NCBI GenBank assembly: GCA_003151115.1
Contig: PLWS01000004.1
Span: 62,001 to 126,000 of the forward strand
Direction: 5' to 3'
Length of the DNA stretch: 64,000 nt
Source of the DNA: Vulcanimicrobiota bacterium
GTDB taxonomy: Bacteria > Vulcanimicrobiota > Vulcanimicrobiia > Vulcanimicrobiales > Vulcanimicrobiaceae
Under the pieces are notes generated by a model, which had not been told where the DNA came from, made no database searches, and worked only from the letters and a program-made list of their open reading frames with translations. Position numbers and translations under genes: made by a program. This document shows, piece after piece, positions 1 to 8,336 of the stretch (position 1 is the stretch's first letter; each line of letters opens with the position of its first letter).

Positions 1-468
1 CAGAACCGTGGTGAGAATCGCGTCGAGGGCCTGACCACCGAACCATGAATTTATTCCGAACCAGCCCGCGGCAATGAGTGCGCGGGCAAGCGCCGGCACG
101 TGTGCGCCGCGCGTGCCAAACCACAAGCGGGCAAAAACCGGATAAGGAATGCCATACTTTGTGCCGGCATGCGAGACAAAAAGAATAGCGCTAAGAACGA
201 CGACGCTCCCAACGAAGATCGCAAGAACTGATTCCCACCAATTCAATCCGAGCGAGATCATGCTGCCGGCCAGCGTGTAGGTTGGAATGCACAAGCACAT
301 CCCAATCCAAAGTGACGCGAATTTCGAGCCCGGCCAGGAGTGCTCGGCGAGCGTGCACGGGCGCAGATCGTCATTCCACATGGAGTGATTCTGCTCGGCT
401 TGCGCGTGCGCGGCTTCGGTGAGGACGACGACGTCGCCCACGCGCACCTGCGTTGCGGTCGCTTTCAC
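1..468 (-). CDS. NCS1-family nucleobase/hydantoin permease (3' part beyond the left edge)
   Basis: Minus-strand reading from a GTG at 468 gives 156 residues without a stop, so the gene is truncated by the window edge. The hallmark NCS1 N-terminal pattern is present: a cytoplasmic segment with WNDDLRPC, then hydrophobic helices containing SLGLNWWESVLAIFVGS and the family-typical stretches HAGTKYGIPYPVFARLWFG and AGWFGINSWFGGQALD. NCS1 symporters import uracil, allantoin, hydantoins or purines with H+ or Na+. Only one base separates the start from the beta-ureidopropionase stop (TAG at 470-472), so it is the downstream gene of the same operon, which favours a pyrimidine base or a dihydropyrimidine breakdown product as cargo. 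Substrate is inferred from context only. Confidence 0.85.
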   Translation of the reverse strand, partial: MKATATQVRVGDVVVLTEAAHAQAEQNHSMWNDDLRPCTLAEHSWPGSKFASLWIGMCLCIPTYTLAGSMISLGLNWWESVLAIFVGSVVVLSAILFVSHAGTKYGIPYPVFARLWFGTRGAHVPALARALIAAGWFGINSWFGGQALDAILTTVL

Positions 469-469
469 G

Positions 470-1354
470 CTAGACTTGAACGAGGTCGCCGTACGTTTCC
501 GGACGGCGGTCCCGGTAGAATTGCCAGGTATTGCGCACTTCGGTGATGAGGTTGCGGTCCATTACGCCGATGACGACTTCATCTTTATCGCGGCTGCCGA
601 CCGCGACGAAATTGCCGCGCGGGTCGACCAGATACGACTGTCCGTAGAATTCACCCATGTTCCAAGGCGTCTCGATTCCGACCCGGTTGATCGCACCAAC
701 GTAGTAGCCGTTCGCGACCGCATGCGCGGGCTGTTCGAGCTTCCAAAGATATTCGGAAAGGCCGGCGACGGTTGCGGACGGATTGAAGATGATCTCCGCG
801 CCGTGCAAACCGAGCATGCGCGCGCCTTCGGGGAAGTGGCGATCGTAGCAAATATAGACGCCAACTTTTGCAAAGGCGGTGTCGAAAACGGGATAACCGA
901 GATTTCCCGGGCGAAAGTAATATTTCTCCCAGAAGCCGCACCCTTGCGGGCCGGCTTGCACCTGCGGAATGTGGTGCTTGCGGTATTTGCCGAGATATTT
1001 GCCATCGGCGTCGATGACGGCGGCCGTATTGTAGTATACGCCGGCAAAATCTTCTTCGTACATCGGCACGACAAGCACGATGCCGAGTTCTTTGGCGAGG
1101 TTTTGCATGAGCTTGGTCGTCGGACCATCGGGAATCTGCTCGACGGCTTCATACCATTTCGGCGTTTGCTCGGTGCAGAAGTACGGACCGTAAAACAATT
1201 CTTGCAGGCAAACGATCTGCGCGCCCTTTTGCTTGGCCTCGCGAATCAGTTTGACGTGTTTATCCGTCGCTACTTTCTTATGTACCGCTACCGGCTGCGC
1301 ACCGTCGGTGTCGTGGTGCGCCTGAATCAGGCCGATCGTCACTTTAGATTCCAA
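470..1354 (-). CDS. Beta-ureidopropionase / N-carbamoyl-beta-alanine amidohydrolase (nitrilase superfamily)
   Basis: Hydrolyses N-carbamoyl-beta-alanine to beta-alanine, CO2 and ammonia, the third step of reductive uracil breakdown. The 294-residue protein is a full-length nitrilase-fold enzyme with the Glu-Lys-Cys triad visible: E52 in LQELF, K126 in GKYRKHHIP and C169 in YICYDRHFPE. The start is TTG at 1354, preceded by a GGAGAA ribosome-binding site about 7 bases upstream. It leads an operon with the NCS1 permease. Its 5' side carries one of the interspersed repeats (1381-1462). The neighbouring dihydropyrimidinase and PreA/PreT genes supply its substrate, which supports this specificity over other nitrilase-family amidases. 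Confidence 0.88.
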   Translation of the reverse strand: MESKVTIGLIQAHHDTDGAQPVAVHKKVATDKHVKLIREAKQKGAQIVCLQELFYGPYFCTEQTPKWYEAVEQIPDGPTTKLMQNLAKELGIVLVVPMYEEDFAGVYYNTAAVIDADGKYLGKYRKHHIPQVQAGPQGCGFWEKYYFRPGNLGYPVFDTAFAKVGVYICYDRHFPEGARMLGLHGAEIIFNPSATVAGLSEYLWKLEQPAHAVANGYYVGAINRVGIETPWNMGEFYGQSYLVDPRGNFVAVGSRDKDEVVIGVMDRNLITEVRNTWQFYRDRRPETYGDLVQV

Positions 1355-1380
1355 GGTATTCTCCGTTTAGCTCGTTGCTC

Positions 1381-1462
1381 GCGGGCCTCGCCCTTCGACA
1401 CGCGCATCGAAGATGCGCTACTCAGGATGACAGGCGCCTCATGGCGCCCGCTCAGGATGACA
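1381..1462 (+). repeat. Interspersed repeat, copy 1
   Basis: Contains CCCTTCGACA, a palindrome GCGCATCGAAGATGCGC, then CTCAGGATGACA, followed by GGCGCC-TCAT-GGCGCC and a second CTCAGGATGACA. It lies in the 5' leader region of the minus-strand ureidopropionase gene. Confidence 0.85.
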
Positions 1463-1534
1463 AATTGGCGCCATGACGCAGTGGCGCAGCTATAAAGCGC
1501 TAAGCTGCTTTCGGCCCAAATTCGCCCTTCACTG

Positions 1535-1580
1535 CCATTTCCCAGCAAAAATGGGAATGGTTCCATCCCAGCACTTTTTT
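1535..1580 (+). promoter_or_regulatory. Possible attenuator ahead of the CVNH gene
   Basis: Two mutually exclusive hairpins share the strand GGGAATGG (1553-1560). It can pair with CCATTTCCC (1535-1543) or with CCATCCC (1563-1569). The second hairpin is followed five bases later by six T residues (1575-1580), as in an intrinsic terminator, and the CVNH ribosome-binding site follows at once. The layout fits a terminator/antiterminator switch. No ligand-binding domain was recognised. Confidence 0.35.
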
Positions 1581-1597
1581 CTCTCGTGGAGGATCCA

Positions 1598-2131
1598 ATG
1601 TACCGAATCTCAGCTATCTTCTTGGGGGCGGCGCTTGTTCTCTCGGCAGCCTCGACCGGCGGAGCGTCGGCTCAAGTCTACGGAACGGGCGCGCTTCCCG
1701 CGGGGTCGTACCAATCGAGCTGCATCAACGCCCGCGTGCGCAATAACACGCTGGTTGCCAGCTGCACGAACAACAGCGGGCAGCGCGTGCGCTCCAGCAT
1801 CGCCGTAAACGCCTGCGCAAATGCCGACATCGGCAACATCAACGGTCAGTTGTCTTGCGTCCGCAACGGTAATATGTACGGCACAGGCCGCGGACGTTAC
1901 GGCAGAGGCACGGCCGGCCTGTATCGTCAGAGGTATGCCGCGGGACTGCCGCCGGGCTCGTACACGCAGAGCTGCACGAACGCGCAGCTGAACGGCAGCA
2001 CGTTGACGGCCACCTGCACCGCGGCCAACGGACAGCGGGTCACGTCATACCTAGACATTAGCCAATGCCGTTCGACGGACGACATCGGGAACGTCAACGG
2101 CCAACTGCGCTGCGTGTATCGAGGCTACTAG
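1598..2131 (+). CDS. Secreted cyanovirin-N-homology (CVNH) lectin-like protein
   Basis: A 177-residue protein with a signal peptide (hydrophobic core, cleavage probably after GGASA) and two about 55-residue repeats. Each repeat begins LP(A/P)GSY and follows the CVNH half-domain pattern: SC at the start, a central LxxxCT, then NGQ/SGQRV and a C-terminal IGN(I/V)NGQL(S/R)CV. A Gly/Arg/Tyr-rich linker of about 25 residues separates them, whereas the halves are contiguous in cyanovirin-N. CVNH domains bind mannose-type glycans, so a secreted carbohydrate-binding role is plausible. The ATG at 1598 follows GGAGG by five bases; the upstream in-frame GTG overlaps that site and is unlikely. It stands alone on the + strand between pyrimidine-catabolism genes. 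Confidence 0.8.
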   Translation: MYRISAIFLGAALVLSAASTGGASAQVYGTGALPAGSYQSSCINARVRNNTLVASCTNNSGQRVRSSIAVNACANADIGNINGQLSCVRNGNMYGTGRGRYGRGTAGLYRQRYAAGLPPGSYTQSCTNAQLNGSTLTATCTAANGQRVTSYLDISQCRSTDDIGNVNGQLRCVYRGY

Positions 2132-3520
2132 TTAAACGCTAACGGGAAAGTAGCGCGCGCTCTTCTGGTGTTTACCGGCGCCTTTGGCGCCGGTAAACTT
2201 ATCTCCATCGGCCACCATCTTGCCGCGTGAGAAGACGTAGCGCGGGCGGCCTTCGACGGTCATGCCCTCGAAGACGTTGTTGTCGACGTTCATGTGGTGA
2301 GTCTTAGCGGATATCGTCCGCTTTTTCTTTGGATCCCACACAAGGATGTCGGCGTCGCTGCCGGCCGCGATCGTACCCTTGCGCGGGAAGAGTCCGAAAA
2401 ACTTCGCCGGGTTGGTCGAACAAAGCGCGACGAATTGATTCGGCGACATCAGCCCGCTGTTCACGCCGACTTGCCAGAGTATGGCAAGGCGATCTTCGGC
2501 CGTCGGCGCACCGTTGGGAATCTTCGAGAAATCGTTCTTGCCGAGCTCTTTTTGTCCGCAGAGATTGAACGAGCAGTGGTCGGAGCCGAAGCTGTGCAGT
2601 TCCATGTTCTTGAGCTTGCGCAGCAAGACGCCTTGGTTCCACTTTTCGCGGATCGGCGGCGAGAGCACGTACTTTGCGCCCTCGAAGTTCGGACGCTCGT
2701 AATCGGTGAAATCGCAGACCAGATATTGCGGACACGTTTCGCCGTACACGGGTAGGCCGCGCTTGCGCCCGTCGCTGATCGCGTCGGCAGCCATCGCGCT
2801 GCTGACGTGCACCACGTAGAGCGGCGCGCCGGCGATTTCAGCCAGCCGGATCGCGCGATGCGTTGCCTCTCCCTCGCATTCGACCGGACGCGTGAGCGCA
2901 TGCCATTTGGGCTCGGTTTTGCCTTCCGCCAGCGCTTGTTTGGTGATCACTTCGATGACGTCGCCGTTCTCGGCGTGCACTTGCACCAGGCCGCCCGCGT
3001 CGCGGCAGACTTGGAGCGTTTTAAAAATTGTTTCATCGTCGACGTAGAGCACGTGCTTATACGCCATAAAAACTTTGAACGAGTTGACGCCCGCCGCGAT
3101 CATCTTGGGAATCTCGGCCATCGTTTCGTCGCGGCCGTCGGCGATGGTCAGATGGAAGGCATAATCGATGACGGCCTTGCCGGACGCCTTTTCTTTCCAC
3201 TTATCGAGCGCGTTTTGCAGTGAGTCGCCGCGCGTGTGGAGGGCGAAATCAACGACGGTCGTGGTGCCGCCCATTGCGGCGCCGCGCGTACCGGTTTCGA
3301 AGTCGTCGGCGGTGACCGTTCCGCCGAACGGCATGTCGAAGTGCGTGTGCGGGTCGATGCCGCCGGGAAATACGAATGCGCCGCTTGCGTCGATAACTTC
3401 GTGCTTGCCTTTGTCGAGGTTCTTGCCGATCGTGACGACCGTCTCGCCTTCGATCAAAATATCGGCGTCGTAGGTATCGGTCGCGGTGACGACGGTACCG
3501 CCGTGGATGAGCGTTCCCAT
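2132..3520 (-). CDS. hydA: Dihydropyrimidinase (D-hydantoinase family)
   Basis: Opens dihydrouracil or dihydrothymine to the N-carbamoyl-beta-amino acid. The 462 residues match the usual length of this amidohydrolase. Metal-binding H58 and H60 are in GGIDPHTHF, the carbamylated lysine is K149 in NSFKVFMAYK, and further metal ligands lie in VQVHAENGD and YVVHVSS. The start ATG shares one base with the preA stop (TAATG), so the two are probably translationally coupled. The product feeds the beta-ureidopropionase encoded 0.8 kb away. The 3' end of the gene contains a perfect 29-bp palindrome (2170-2198) and meets the CVNH stop codon with no gap. Confidence 0.92.
   Translation of the reverse strand: MGTLIHGGTVVTATDTYDADILIEGETVVTIGKNLDKGKHEVIDASGAFVFPGGIDPHTHFDMPFGGTVTADDFETGTRGAAMGGTTTVVDFALHTRGDSLQNALDKWKEKASGKAVIDYAFHLTIADGRDETMAEIPKMIAAGVNSFKVFMAYKHVLYVDDETIFKTLQVCRDAGGLVQVHAENGDVIEVITKQALAEGKTEPKWHALTRPVECEGEATHRAIRLAEIAGAPLYVVHVSSAMAADAISDGRKRGLPVYGETCPQYLVCDFTDYERPNFEGAKYVLSPPIREKWNQGVLLRKLKNMELHSFGSDHCSFNLCGQKELGKNDFSKIPNGAPTAEDRLAILWQVGVNSGLMSPNQFVALCSTNPAKFFGLFPRKGTIAAGSDADILVWDPKKKRTISAKTHHMNVDNNVFEGMTVEGRPRYVFSRGKMVADGDKFTGAKGAGKHQKSARYFPVSV
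2170..2198. repeat. Perfect inverted repeat inside the 3' end of hydA
   Basis: GTTTACCGGCGCC, TTT, then its exact reverse complement: a 13-bp stem with a 3-base loop. It lies within hydA codons about 10-20 from the stop and between convergent genes, so it could stop or stabilise transcripts from either strand. There is no T-tract. Confidence 0.7.
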
Positions 3521-4779
3521 TACGTCAGGGCTTCAAGGCGCAGGCTGCGCTGTTTCCACGATTCGGGCGGCAAGCCCGTGTCGATCTGCACCATCTCGAT
3601 GCACTCCTCGACCGGGCAGACCATTTGACAGAGATTGCAGCCGACGCATTCTTGTTCGTCGACAACGACCGTGCTCGAACCGTTGTTGATGAGACGGTCG
3701 ATGCATTGGTGCGCCGCGTCTTCGCATGCGACGTAGCACTTGTTGCAGTGGATGCACTTGTCTTGATCGATGCGCGCGACGATCTTGTAGTTGAGGTTCA
3801 AGTTTTCCCAAGTCGTGATGCGGTTGGCGGCGGCGCCGACGAGATCTTGTACGCTCGCCAGACCGCGCTCGTCGAGGTAATTGTTCAGGCCGTCGATCAT
3901 GTCTTCGACGATGCGGAAGCCGTGATGCATCGCGGCCGTGCAGACTTGCACGTTGCTCGCGCCCAGGAGCAAGAACTCGACGGCGTCCTTCCACGTTTCG
4001 ATACCGCCGATGCCCGAGATCGGGATGCGGACTTCCGGATCCCGCGCGCACTCGTTGACCATGTTGAGCGCGATCGGCTTGACGGCTGGCCCGCAGTACC
4101 CGCCGTGGCTGCTCTTGCCGTCCACGTGCGGAACGGGATTCCAGGTTTCCAAATCCACGCCGATCAAACTGTTGATGGTGTTGATCAGACTGACGGCGTC
4201 GGCGCCGCCCTCGGATGCGGCGCGCGCGCCGAAGCGGATGTCGGTGATGTTGGGTGTGAGCTTCACGATGACCGGAACGCGGGCGACTTCTTTGGTCCAT
4301 TCCGCGACCTGCTCGATCAGGTCGGGGTGCTGACCCACCGCCGAGCCCATCCCCCGTTCGCTCATCCCGTGCGGGCAGCCGAAGTTTAATTCGAAGCCGT
4401 CGATATCGACTTCTTGGACGCGCTTCACGAGTTCGTGCCAGGCTTTTTGCTCGCACACTTCCATCAGCGACGCGATGATCGTGCGGTCGGGGAAGGCTTT
4501 TTTACATTCGGCGATCTCTTTGAGGTTCACGTCGAGGGGGCGATCCGTGATCAACTCGATGTTGTTCAAGCCGATGATCTTGTTTTGTTTGTAATCGAGC
4601 GCTGCGAAGCGCGAAGTGACGTTCGTAATCGGCGTGCCCAGCGTTTTCCACACCGCGCCGCCCCAGCCGGCCTCGAACGCGCGCATGACTTGGTAACCGC
4701 TATTCGTCGGCGGCGCCGAAGCCAGCCAGAACGGGTTGGGGCTCTTAATTCCGGCGAGATTCGATTGTAGGTTTGCCAT
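3520..4779 (-). CDS. preA: NAD-dependent dihydropyrimidine dehydrogenase, PreA subunit
   Basis: Catalytic FMN subunit that reduces uracil or thymine to the dihydropyrimidine. The N-terminal 310 or so residues form a dihydroorotate-dehydrogenase-like barrel (NPFWLASAPPT, ELNFGCPHGM, VKLTPNITDI, ISGIGGIETW). The C-terminus carries two [4Fe-4S] motifs, CIHCNKCYVAC and CVGCNLCQMVCP. I take the ATG at 4779 because GGGGCGAGG lies just upstream; a further ATG at 4806 is possible but lies close to a repeat copy. It sits between preT and hydA in one minus-strand operon. Uracil reduction rather than dihydroorotate oxidation is supported by the adjacent PreT and dihydropyrimidinase genes. Confidence 0.92.
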   Translation of the reverse strand: MANLQSNLAGIKSPNPFWLASAPPTNSGYQVMRAFEAGWGGAVWKTLGTPITNVTSRFAALDYKQNKIIGLNNIELITDRPLDVNLKEIAECKKAFPDRTIIASLMEVCEQKAWHELVKRVQEVDIDGFELNFGCPHGMSERGMGSAVGQHPDLIEQVAEWTKEVARVPVIVKLTPNITDIRFGARAASEGGADAVSLINTINSLIGVDLETWNPVPHVDGKSSHGGYCGPAVKPIALNMVNECARDPEVRIPISGIGGIETWKDAVEFLLLGASNVQVCTAAMHHGFRIVEDMIDGLNNYLDERGLASVQDLVGAAANRITTWENLNLNYKIVARIDQDKCIHCNKCYVACEDAAHQCIDRLINNGSSTVVVDEQECVGCNLCQMVCPVEECIEMVQIDTGLPPESWKQRSLRLEALT

Positions 4780-4796
4780 ACTATCCTCGCCCCTCG

Positions 4797-4850
4797 GCAT
4801 GCGCACGTACCGTGCGCTGCTCGGGGTCCTTCGACAAGCTCAGGATGACA
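4797..4850 (+). repeat. Interspersed repeat, copy 2
   Basis: Hairpin arms TGCGCACG/CGTGCGC followed by CTCGGGGTCCTTCGACAAGC and TCAGGATGACA. It sits inside the minus-strand preT-preA operon, in the same + orientation as all other copies. Confidence 0.9.
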
Positions 4851-4854
4851 ATCA

Positions 4855-6189
4855 TTAAGCTGGTACCTTCGCGTTCAGATACGCATCGATCGATTGCGCC
4901 GCCAGTTTGCCTTGCTGCGCCACTTCGACGACCATTGCCTCGCGCATGCCCTTTTCAAATATGCAATCGCCTGCGGCCCACACGCCCGGACGCGACGTTT
5001 GCAGCGCGTCGTCTACTTTCACGACGCCAAAATCGTGCGCGATCCCTAACCGCTCGAACGTTTCGATCAGCCGGCTCTGACCGATCGCGGAAATGAGCGT
5101 GTCGACGGGCTCGGTAAACTCACTTCCGGCAACCGGCGCGACGACTTCGCGATCGCCTTGCGTCTCCAGTTGCGTGCGCACGAATTCGACGGCATTGACG
5201 TGCAGGTTCTGGCCGATCACGCGCGTGGGTGCGCAGAAGAAGCGGAACTCGATGCCCTCTTCCTTGGCGAAGTCGTACTCGAATTGGTAGGCGGTCATCT
5301 GTTCGGCGCCGCGCCGGTAGTAGCAGATGACGCGCGCCTCTTTGCCGCGCGCGATCGAAAGACGCTTCGCGCAGGTGAGCGCGTCGATTGCGGTATTGCC
5401 GGCGCCGATCACGGCGACGCGTTCGCCGAGATCCGGTACGGGCAAGCGGAGTTTCGCGCGTTCGATGAAGTCGAGCGCATCCCAAACGCCTTCGAGATTT
5501 TCGCCTTCGATGCCGAGCTTGGGGACGTTGCCCATGCCGCATGCCAAGACGACGGCGTCGTAATCTTTGACCAACTGCTCGAGCGTCACGTCGAAGCCGA
5601 CGCGTACGCCGGTGCGCACGTCCAAGCCTAACTTCACCACTTGTTCGGCTTCCCACAGCGCCGTTTCAACCGAAAGCCGGAACGGGACGATGCCGTAGGT
5701 GTTCAAGCCGCCAAGTTGATCTTTTGCTTCGAAAATCGTGATCGCGTGGCCGAAGCGACGCAAATCGCGCGCGGTCGAGAGTCCGGCGGGTCCGCCGCCG
5801 ATGATCGCGACGCGTTTGCCGGTGTCCGGGCCGGGCTCGAAGAGTTGGATGTCGCGCTCCGCGACGTAGTCGAGCGCGTAGCGCTGCAGATCGCCGATGC
5901 GAATCGGCGAATCACCGGCCTCGTTATACACGCAGGCGCCTTCGCAGAGCTCTTCGGTCGGGCAAACGCGCGCGCAGCTCGCGCCCATTGCATTGGCCTC
6001 CATGATCGTGCGCGCGCTGCCCTTGACGTTGCCCGTGGAGATCTTTTGAATGAAGGAGGCGACGTCGATGTGCGTCGGACACGCGTTCATGCACGGCGCG
6101 TCGTAGCAATACAAACAGCGGTTGGCTTCGATCGTTACTTCGATCTCCGAGAGCGGCTTATGGATCGACGCGCCGAGCTGTTCGCTCAT
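4855..6189 (-). CDS. preT: Dihydropyrimidine dehydrogenase, PreT subunit (NADH-dependent, GltD-like)
   Basis: Electron-input subunit that passes NAD(P)H electrons to PreA. The 444-residue protein has the glutamate-synthase small-subunit layout: an N-terminal Fe-S helical domain with CLYCYDAPCMNACPTHID and CARVCPTEELCEGAC, then a FAD Rossmann motif (VAIIGGGPAGLSTARDLRR), an NADPH motif (VAVIGAGNTAIDALTCAKR) and a terminal FAD segment with WAAGDC. The start ATG overlaps the upstream dehydrogenase stop as ATGA, so it is in the same operon. A repeat copy follows the stop by 4 bp. Confidence 0.92.
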   Translation of the reverse strand: MSEQLGASIHKPLSEIEVTIEANRCLYCYDAPCMNACPTHIDVASFIQKISTGNVKGSARTIMEANAMGASCARVCPTEELCEGACVYNEAGDSPIRIGDLQRYALDYVAERDIQLFEPGPDTGKRVAIIGGGPAGLSTARDLRRFGHAITIFEAKDQLGGLNTYGIVPFRLSVETALWEAEQVVKLGLDVRTGVRVGFDVTLEQLVKDYDAVVLACGMGNVPKLGIEGENLEGVWDALDFIERAKLRLPVPDLGERVAVIGAGNTAIDALTCAKRLSIARGKEARVICYYRRGAEQMTAYQFEYDFAKEEGIEFRFFCAPTRVIGQNLHVNAVEFVRTQLETQGDREVVAPVAGSEFTEPVDTLISAIGQSRLIETFERLGIAHDFGVVKVDDALQTSRPGVWAAGDCIFEKGMREAMVVEVAQQGKLAAQSIDAYLNAKVPA

Positions 6190-7694
6190 TTATGCGTTGG
6201 AAATCCAAGGTTCACGCCGGCGTTGGAGTCGTGCCAGCGCGAGGTAACGACCTTGCCGCGCGTGTAAAAGCGGAAGCCGTCTTCGCCGTAAATGTGCAGA
6301 TCGCCGAAGAGCGACGCCTTCCAGCCGCCGAAGCTGTAGTAGCCGACGGGAACCGGAATCGGCACGTTGATGCCGATCATGCCGACTTCGACTTCGCTTT
6401 GGAAGCGCCGCGCCGCCGCTCCGCTGCGGGTGAAGATCGACGTGCCGTTTCCGTACGGGTTCTCGCGCATCATCTGCAGCGCTTCGTCGAGCGAGCCGAC
6501 TCGCGTGTTCACGAGCACCGGGCCGAAAATCTCATCGGAGTAGATCGACATCTTCGGCGTGACGTTGTCGAAGAGCGTCGGGCCGATGAAGAAGCCGTTC
6601 TCATAACCGTTCACGCGGAAATCGCGCCCGTCGACGACCAGTTTTGCGCCTGCCGCCTCGCCCTGCTTGATGTAATCGAGAATGCGATCGCGCGCCGCCG
6701 CGTTGACCACCGGCCCCATGTCGTTGCTGCGATCGAAGCCCGGACCGATCTTGAGTTTGCCGATGCGGTCTTTTATGCGGCTCATGAGCGCATCGGCGGT
6801 GTCGCCGACGGTGATCGAAGCCGAGATCGCCATGCAGCGCTGCCCGGCGGAGCCGTAGCCGGCCGAAACGAGCGCGTCGGCCGCGGAGTCGAGGTCCGCG
6901 TCGGGCATGACGACCATGTGGTTTTTCGCGCCGCCCAGCGCCTGCACGCGTTTCCCGTGCGCCGCTGCAGTTTGGTAAATGTATTTTGCGATCGCCGTCG
7001 AGCCGACGAAGCTCACGGCGCTCACGTCGGGATGCGTCAGCAGCGCATCGACCGCGACTTTGTCGCCGTGCACGACGTTGAAGACGCCGTCGGGCAATCC
7101 CGCGCGCTTGAGCAAGTCCGCAATCAAAAGCGATGCGGACGGATCGCGCTCAGACGGTTTCAAGACAAACGTGTTGCCGCACGCGATCGAAATCGCAAAC
7201 ATCCACGTTGGAACCATCATCGGGAAGTTGAACGGCGTGATGCCCGCACAGACTCCGACCGGCTGGCGCAACGAGTACGTATCGATCGACGTAGAAACGT
7301 TCTCGCTGAACTCGCCTTTCATTTGATGCGTGAGCGAGCAGGCGAAGTCTACGACCTCGAGCGCCCGCGCCACCTCTCCCTCGGCATCGTTGACAATCTT
7401 GCCGTGCTCGCTCGCGAGAATCTCGCCGAATTGCGTCGCGTGCTCTTTCATCAAGGCACGGAAGGCGAAGAAGATCTCGGCGCGTTTTCCCAGCGCAGTG
7501 CGTCCCCATGCCGGTTGGGCGGCCTTCGCCGTTTGCACGGCGCGGTCGACGGTTGCTTGGTCAGCAAACGCGACGCGCGCTTGCACCTCTCCCCGCGCCG
7601 GGTCGTAGACGTCGCCGAAGCGCGCCGAATCCTCGCCGTAGGGCTTGCCGCCGATGAAATGGGTGATCGTCCGTAGTTTAACGGGAGCTTGCAT
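6186..7694 (-). CDS. mmsA: CoA-acylating (methyl)malonate-semialdehyde dehydrogenase
   Basis: ALDH-superfamily enzyme that converts malonate or methylmalonate semialdehyde to acetyl- or propionyl-CoA with NAD+ and CoA. At 502 residues it is full length. Visible family marks are the ITPFNFPMMVPTWM segment, the nucleotide-binding FVGSTAIAKYI, the catalytic cysteine in GSAGQRCMAIS (where other ALDHs have GQ.C) and FGGWKASLFGD near the C-terminus. It is the first gene of the preT-preA-hydA operon and would use the semialdehyde formed from beta-alanine by an aminotransferase, which is not seen in this window. The start ATG at 7694 has only a weak ribosome-binding site. Confidence 0.88.
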   Translation of the reverse strand: MQAPVKLRTITHFIGGKPYGEDSARFGDVYDPARGEVQARVAFADQATVDRAVQTAKAAQPAWGRTALGKRAEIFFAFRALMKEHATQFGEILASEHGKIVNDAEGEVARALEVVDFACSLTHQMKGEFSENVSTSIDTYSLRQPVGVCAGITPFNFPMMVPTWMFAISIACGNTFVLKPSERDPSASLLIADLLKRAGLPDGVFNVVHGDKVAVDALLTHPDVSAVSFVGSTAIAKYIYQTAAAHGKRVQALGGAKNHMVVMPDADLDSAADALVSAGYGSAGQRCMAISASITVGDTADALMSRIKDRIGKLKIGPGFDRSNDMGPVVNAAARDRILDYIKQGEAAGAKLVVDGRDFRVNGYENGFFIGPTLFDNVTPKMSIYSDEIFGPVLVNTRVGSLDEALQMMRENPYGNGTSIFTRSGAAARRFQSEVEVGMIGINVPIPVPVGYYSFGGWKASLFGDLHIYGEDGFRFYTRGKVVTSRWHDSNAGVNLGFPTHK

Positions 7695-7755
7695 CCGGCG
7701 TTATTCGCCGCCGGGCCCTTCCAGGGCTCCCTACGCGGGGCCGGGGTGCTAACGG

Positions 7756-8325
7756 CTAGGGAACGGTGCCGATCAGCGTTACGTGGCGGCTGATCGGGAA
7801 GCTGCTTTGTAGTTCGCTCGGGTCGTAGGTGACGTCCTGACGGTAATACGGCGCAGTCCCGTCAGCAGCAGTCGTGAGATAGCCGCTCAACGCGAAATTC
7901 GTCATGATTCCGTTCACGAAGGTGACGTCACCGGCTTGTTCTTCGTAGATGGATTCGTCCGTTGAGGGCTCACGCCGCACGAGCGTAAGGTGCAATCGGA
8001 CCAGTCCGAGTTTTGGCTGAACGTCGGCGACTTTGGCAGACCAGAAGTCTATCCAAATAGGCCCGTAGACCGTATTTGACCAGTGCGCGCCGGCGTCGAG
8101 GAGTTGAGGAGGTTTGCCGAGGAGCGCGGGGTTGTAGGCAAAACTTACGTCGTTCGTTGAGCCGGTCCAGGAGATCGATGCCTGCGAAACGTTTGCGATG
8201 GTGTAAATACTGATATTCTGGTGCGCACCATTCACGATACGATAGCGCAGCTGTTCTCCGGCATTTACATGTGGGACGAGCAACGCCGGCAGAAAACTCA
8301 GGACCAGCGATTGAGCAATAAGCAC
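7756..8325 (-). CDS. Secreted protein of unknown function
   Basis: 189 residues with an N-terminal signal peptide (hydrophobic stretch ending near HVNA) and a predicted beta-rich body with no recognised domain. The start is GTG at 8325, preceded by a strong AAGGAGAT site six bases away that overlaps the TAA of the mocA-like gene. It is therefore co-translated as the third gene of the xdhC-mocA operon. No cysteines or catalytic motif stand out. Its link with molybdenum hydroxylase maturation rests on position alone. Confidence 0.7.
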   Translation of the reverse strand: MLIAQSLVLSFLPALLVPHVNAGEQLRYRIVNGAHQNISIYTIANVSQASISWTGSTNDVSFAYNPALLGKPPQLLDAGAHWSNTVYGPIWIDFWSAKVADVQPKLGLVRLHLTLVRREPSTDESIYEEQAGDVTFVNGIMTNFALSGYLTTAADGTAPYYRQDVTYDPSELQSSFPISRHVTLIGTVP

Positions 8326-8336
8326 GATTGATCTCC

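Noticed and set aside
419-1495. 358-residue open frame on the + strand
   Set aside because: It is antisense to the beta-ureidopropionase gene, is rich in Arg/Val/Asp and shows no family motifs. It is a typical high-GC shadow frame.
6192-7676. 494-residue open frame on the + strand
   Set aside because: Exactly antisense to mmsA, whose motifs and operon overlaps are clear; composition is that of a shadow.
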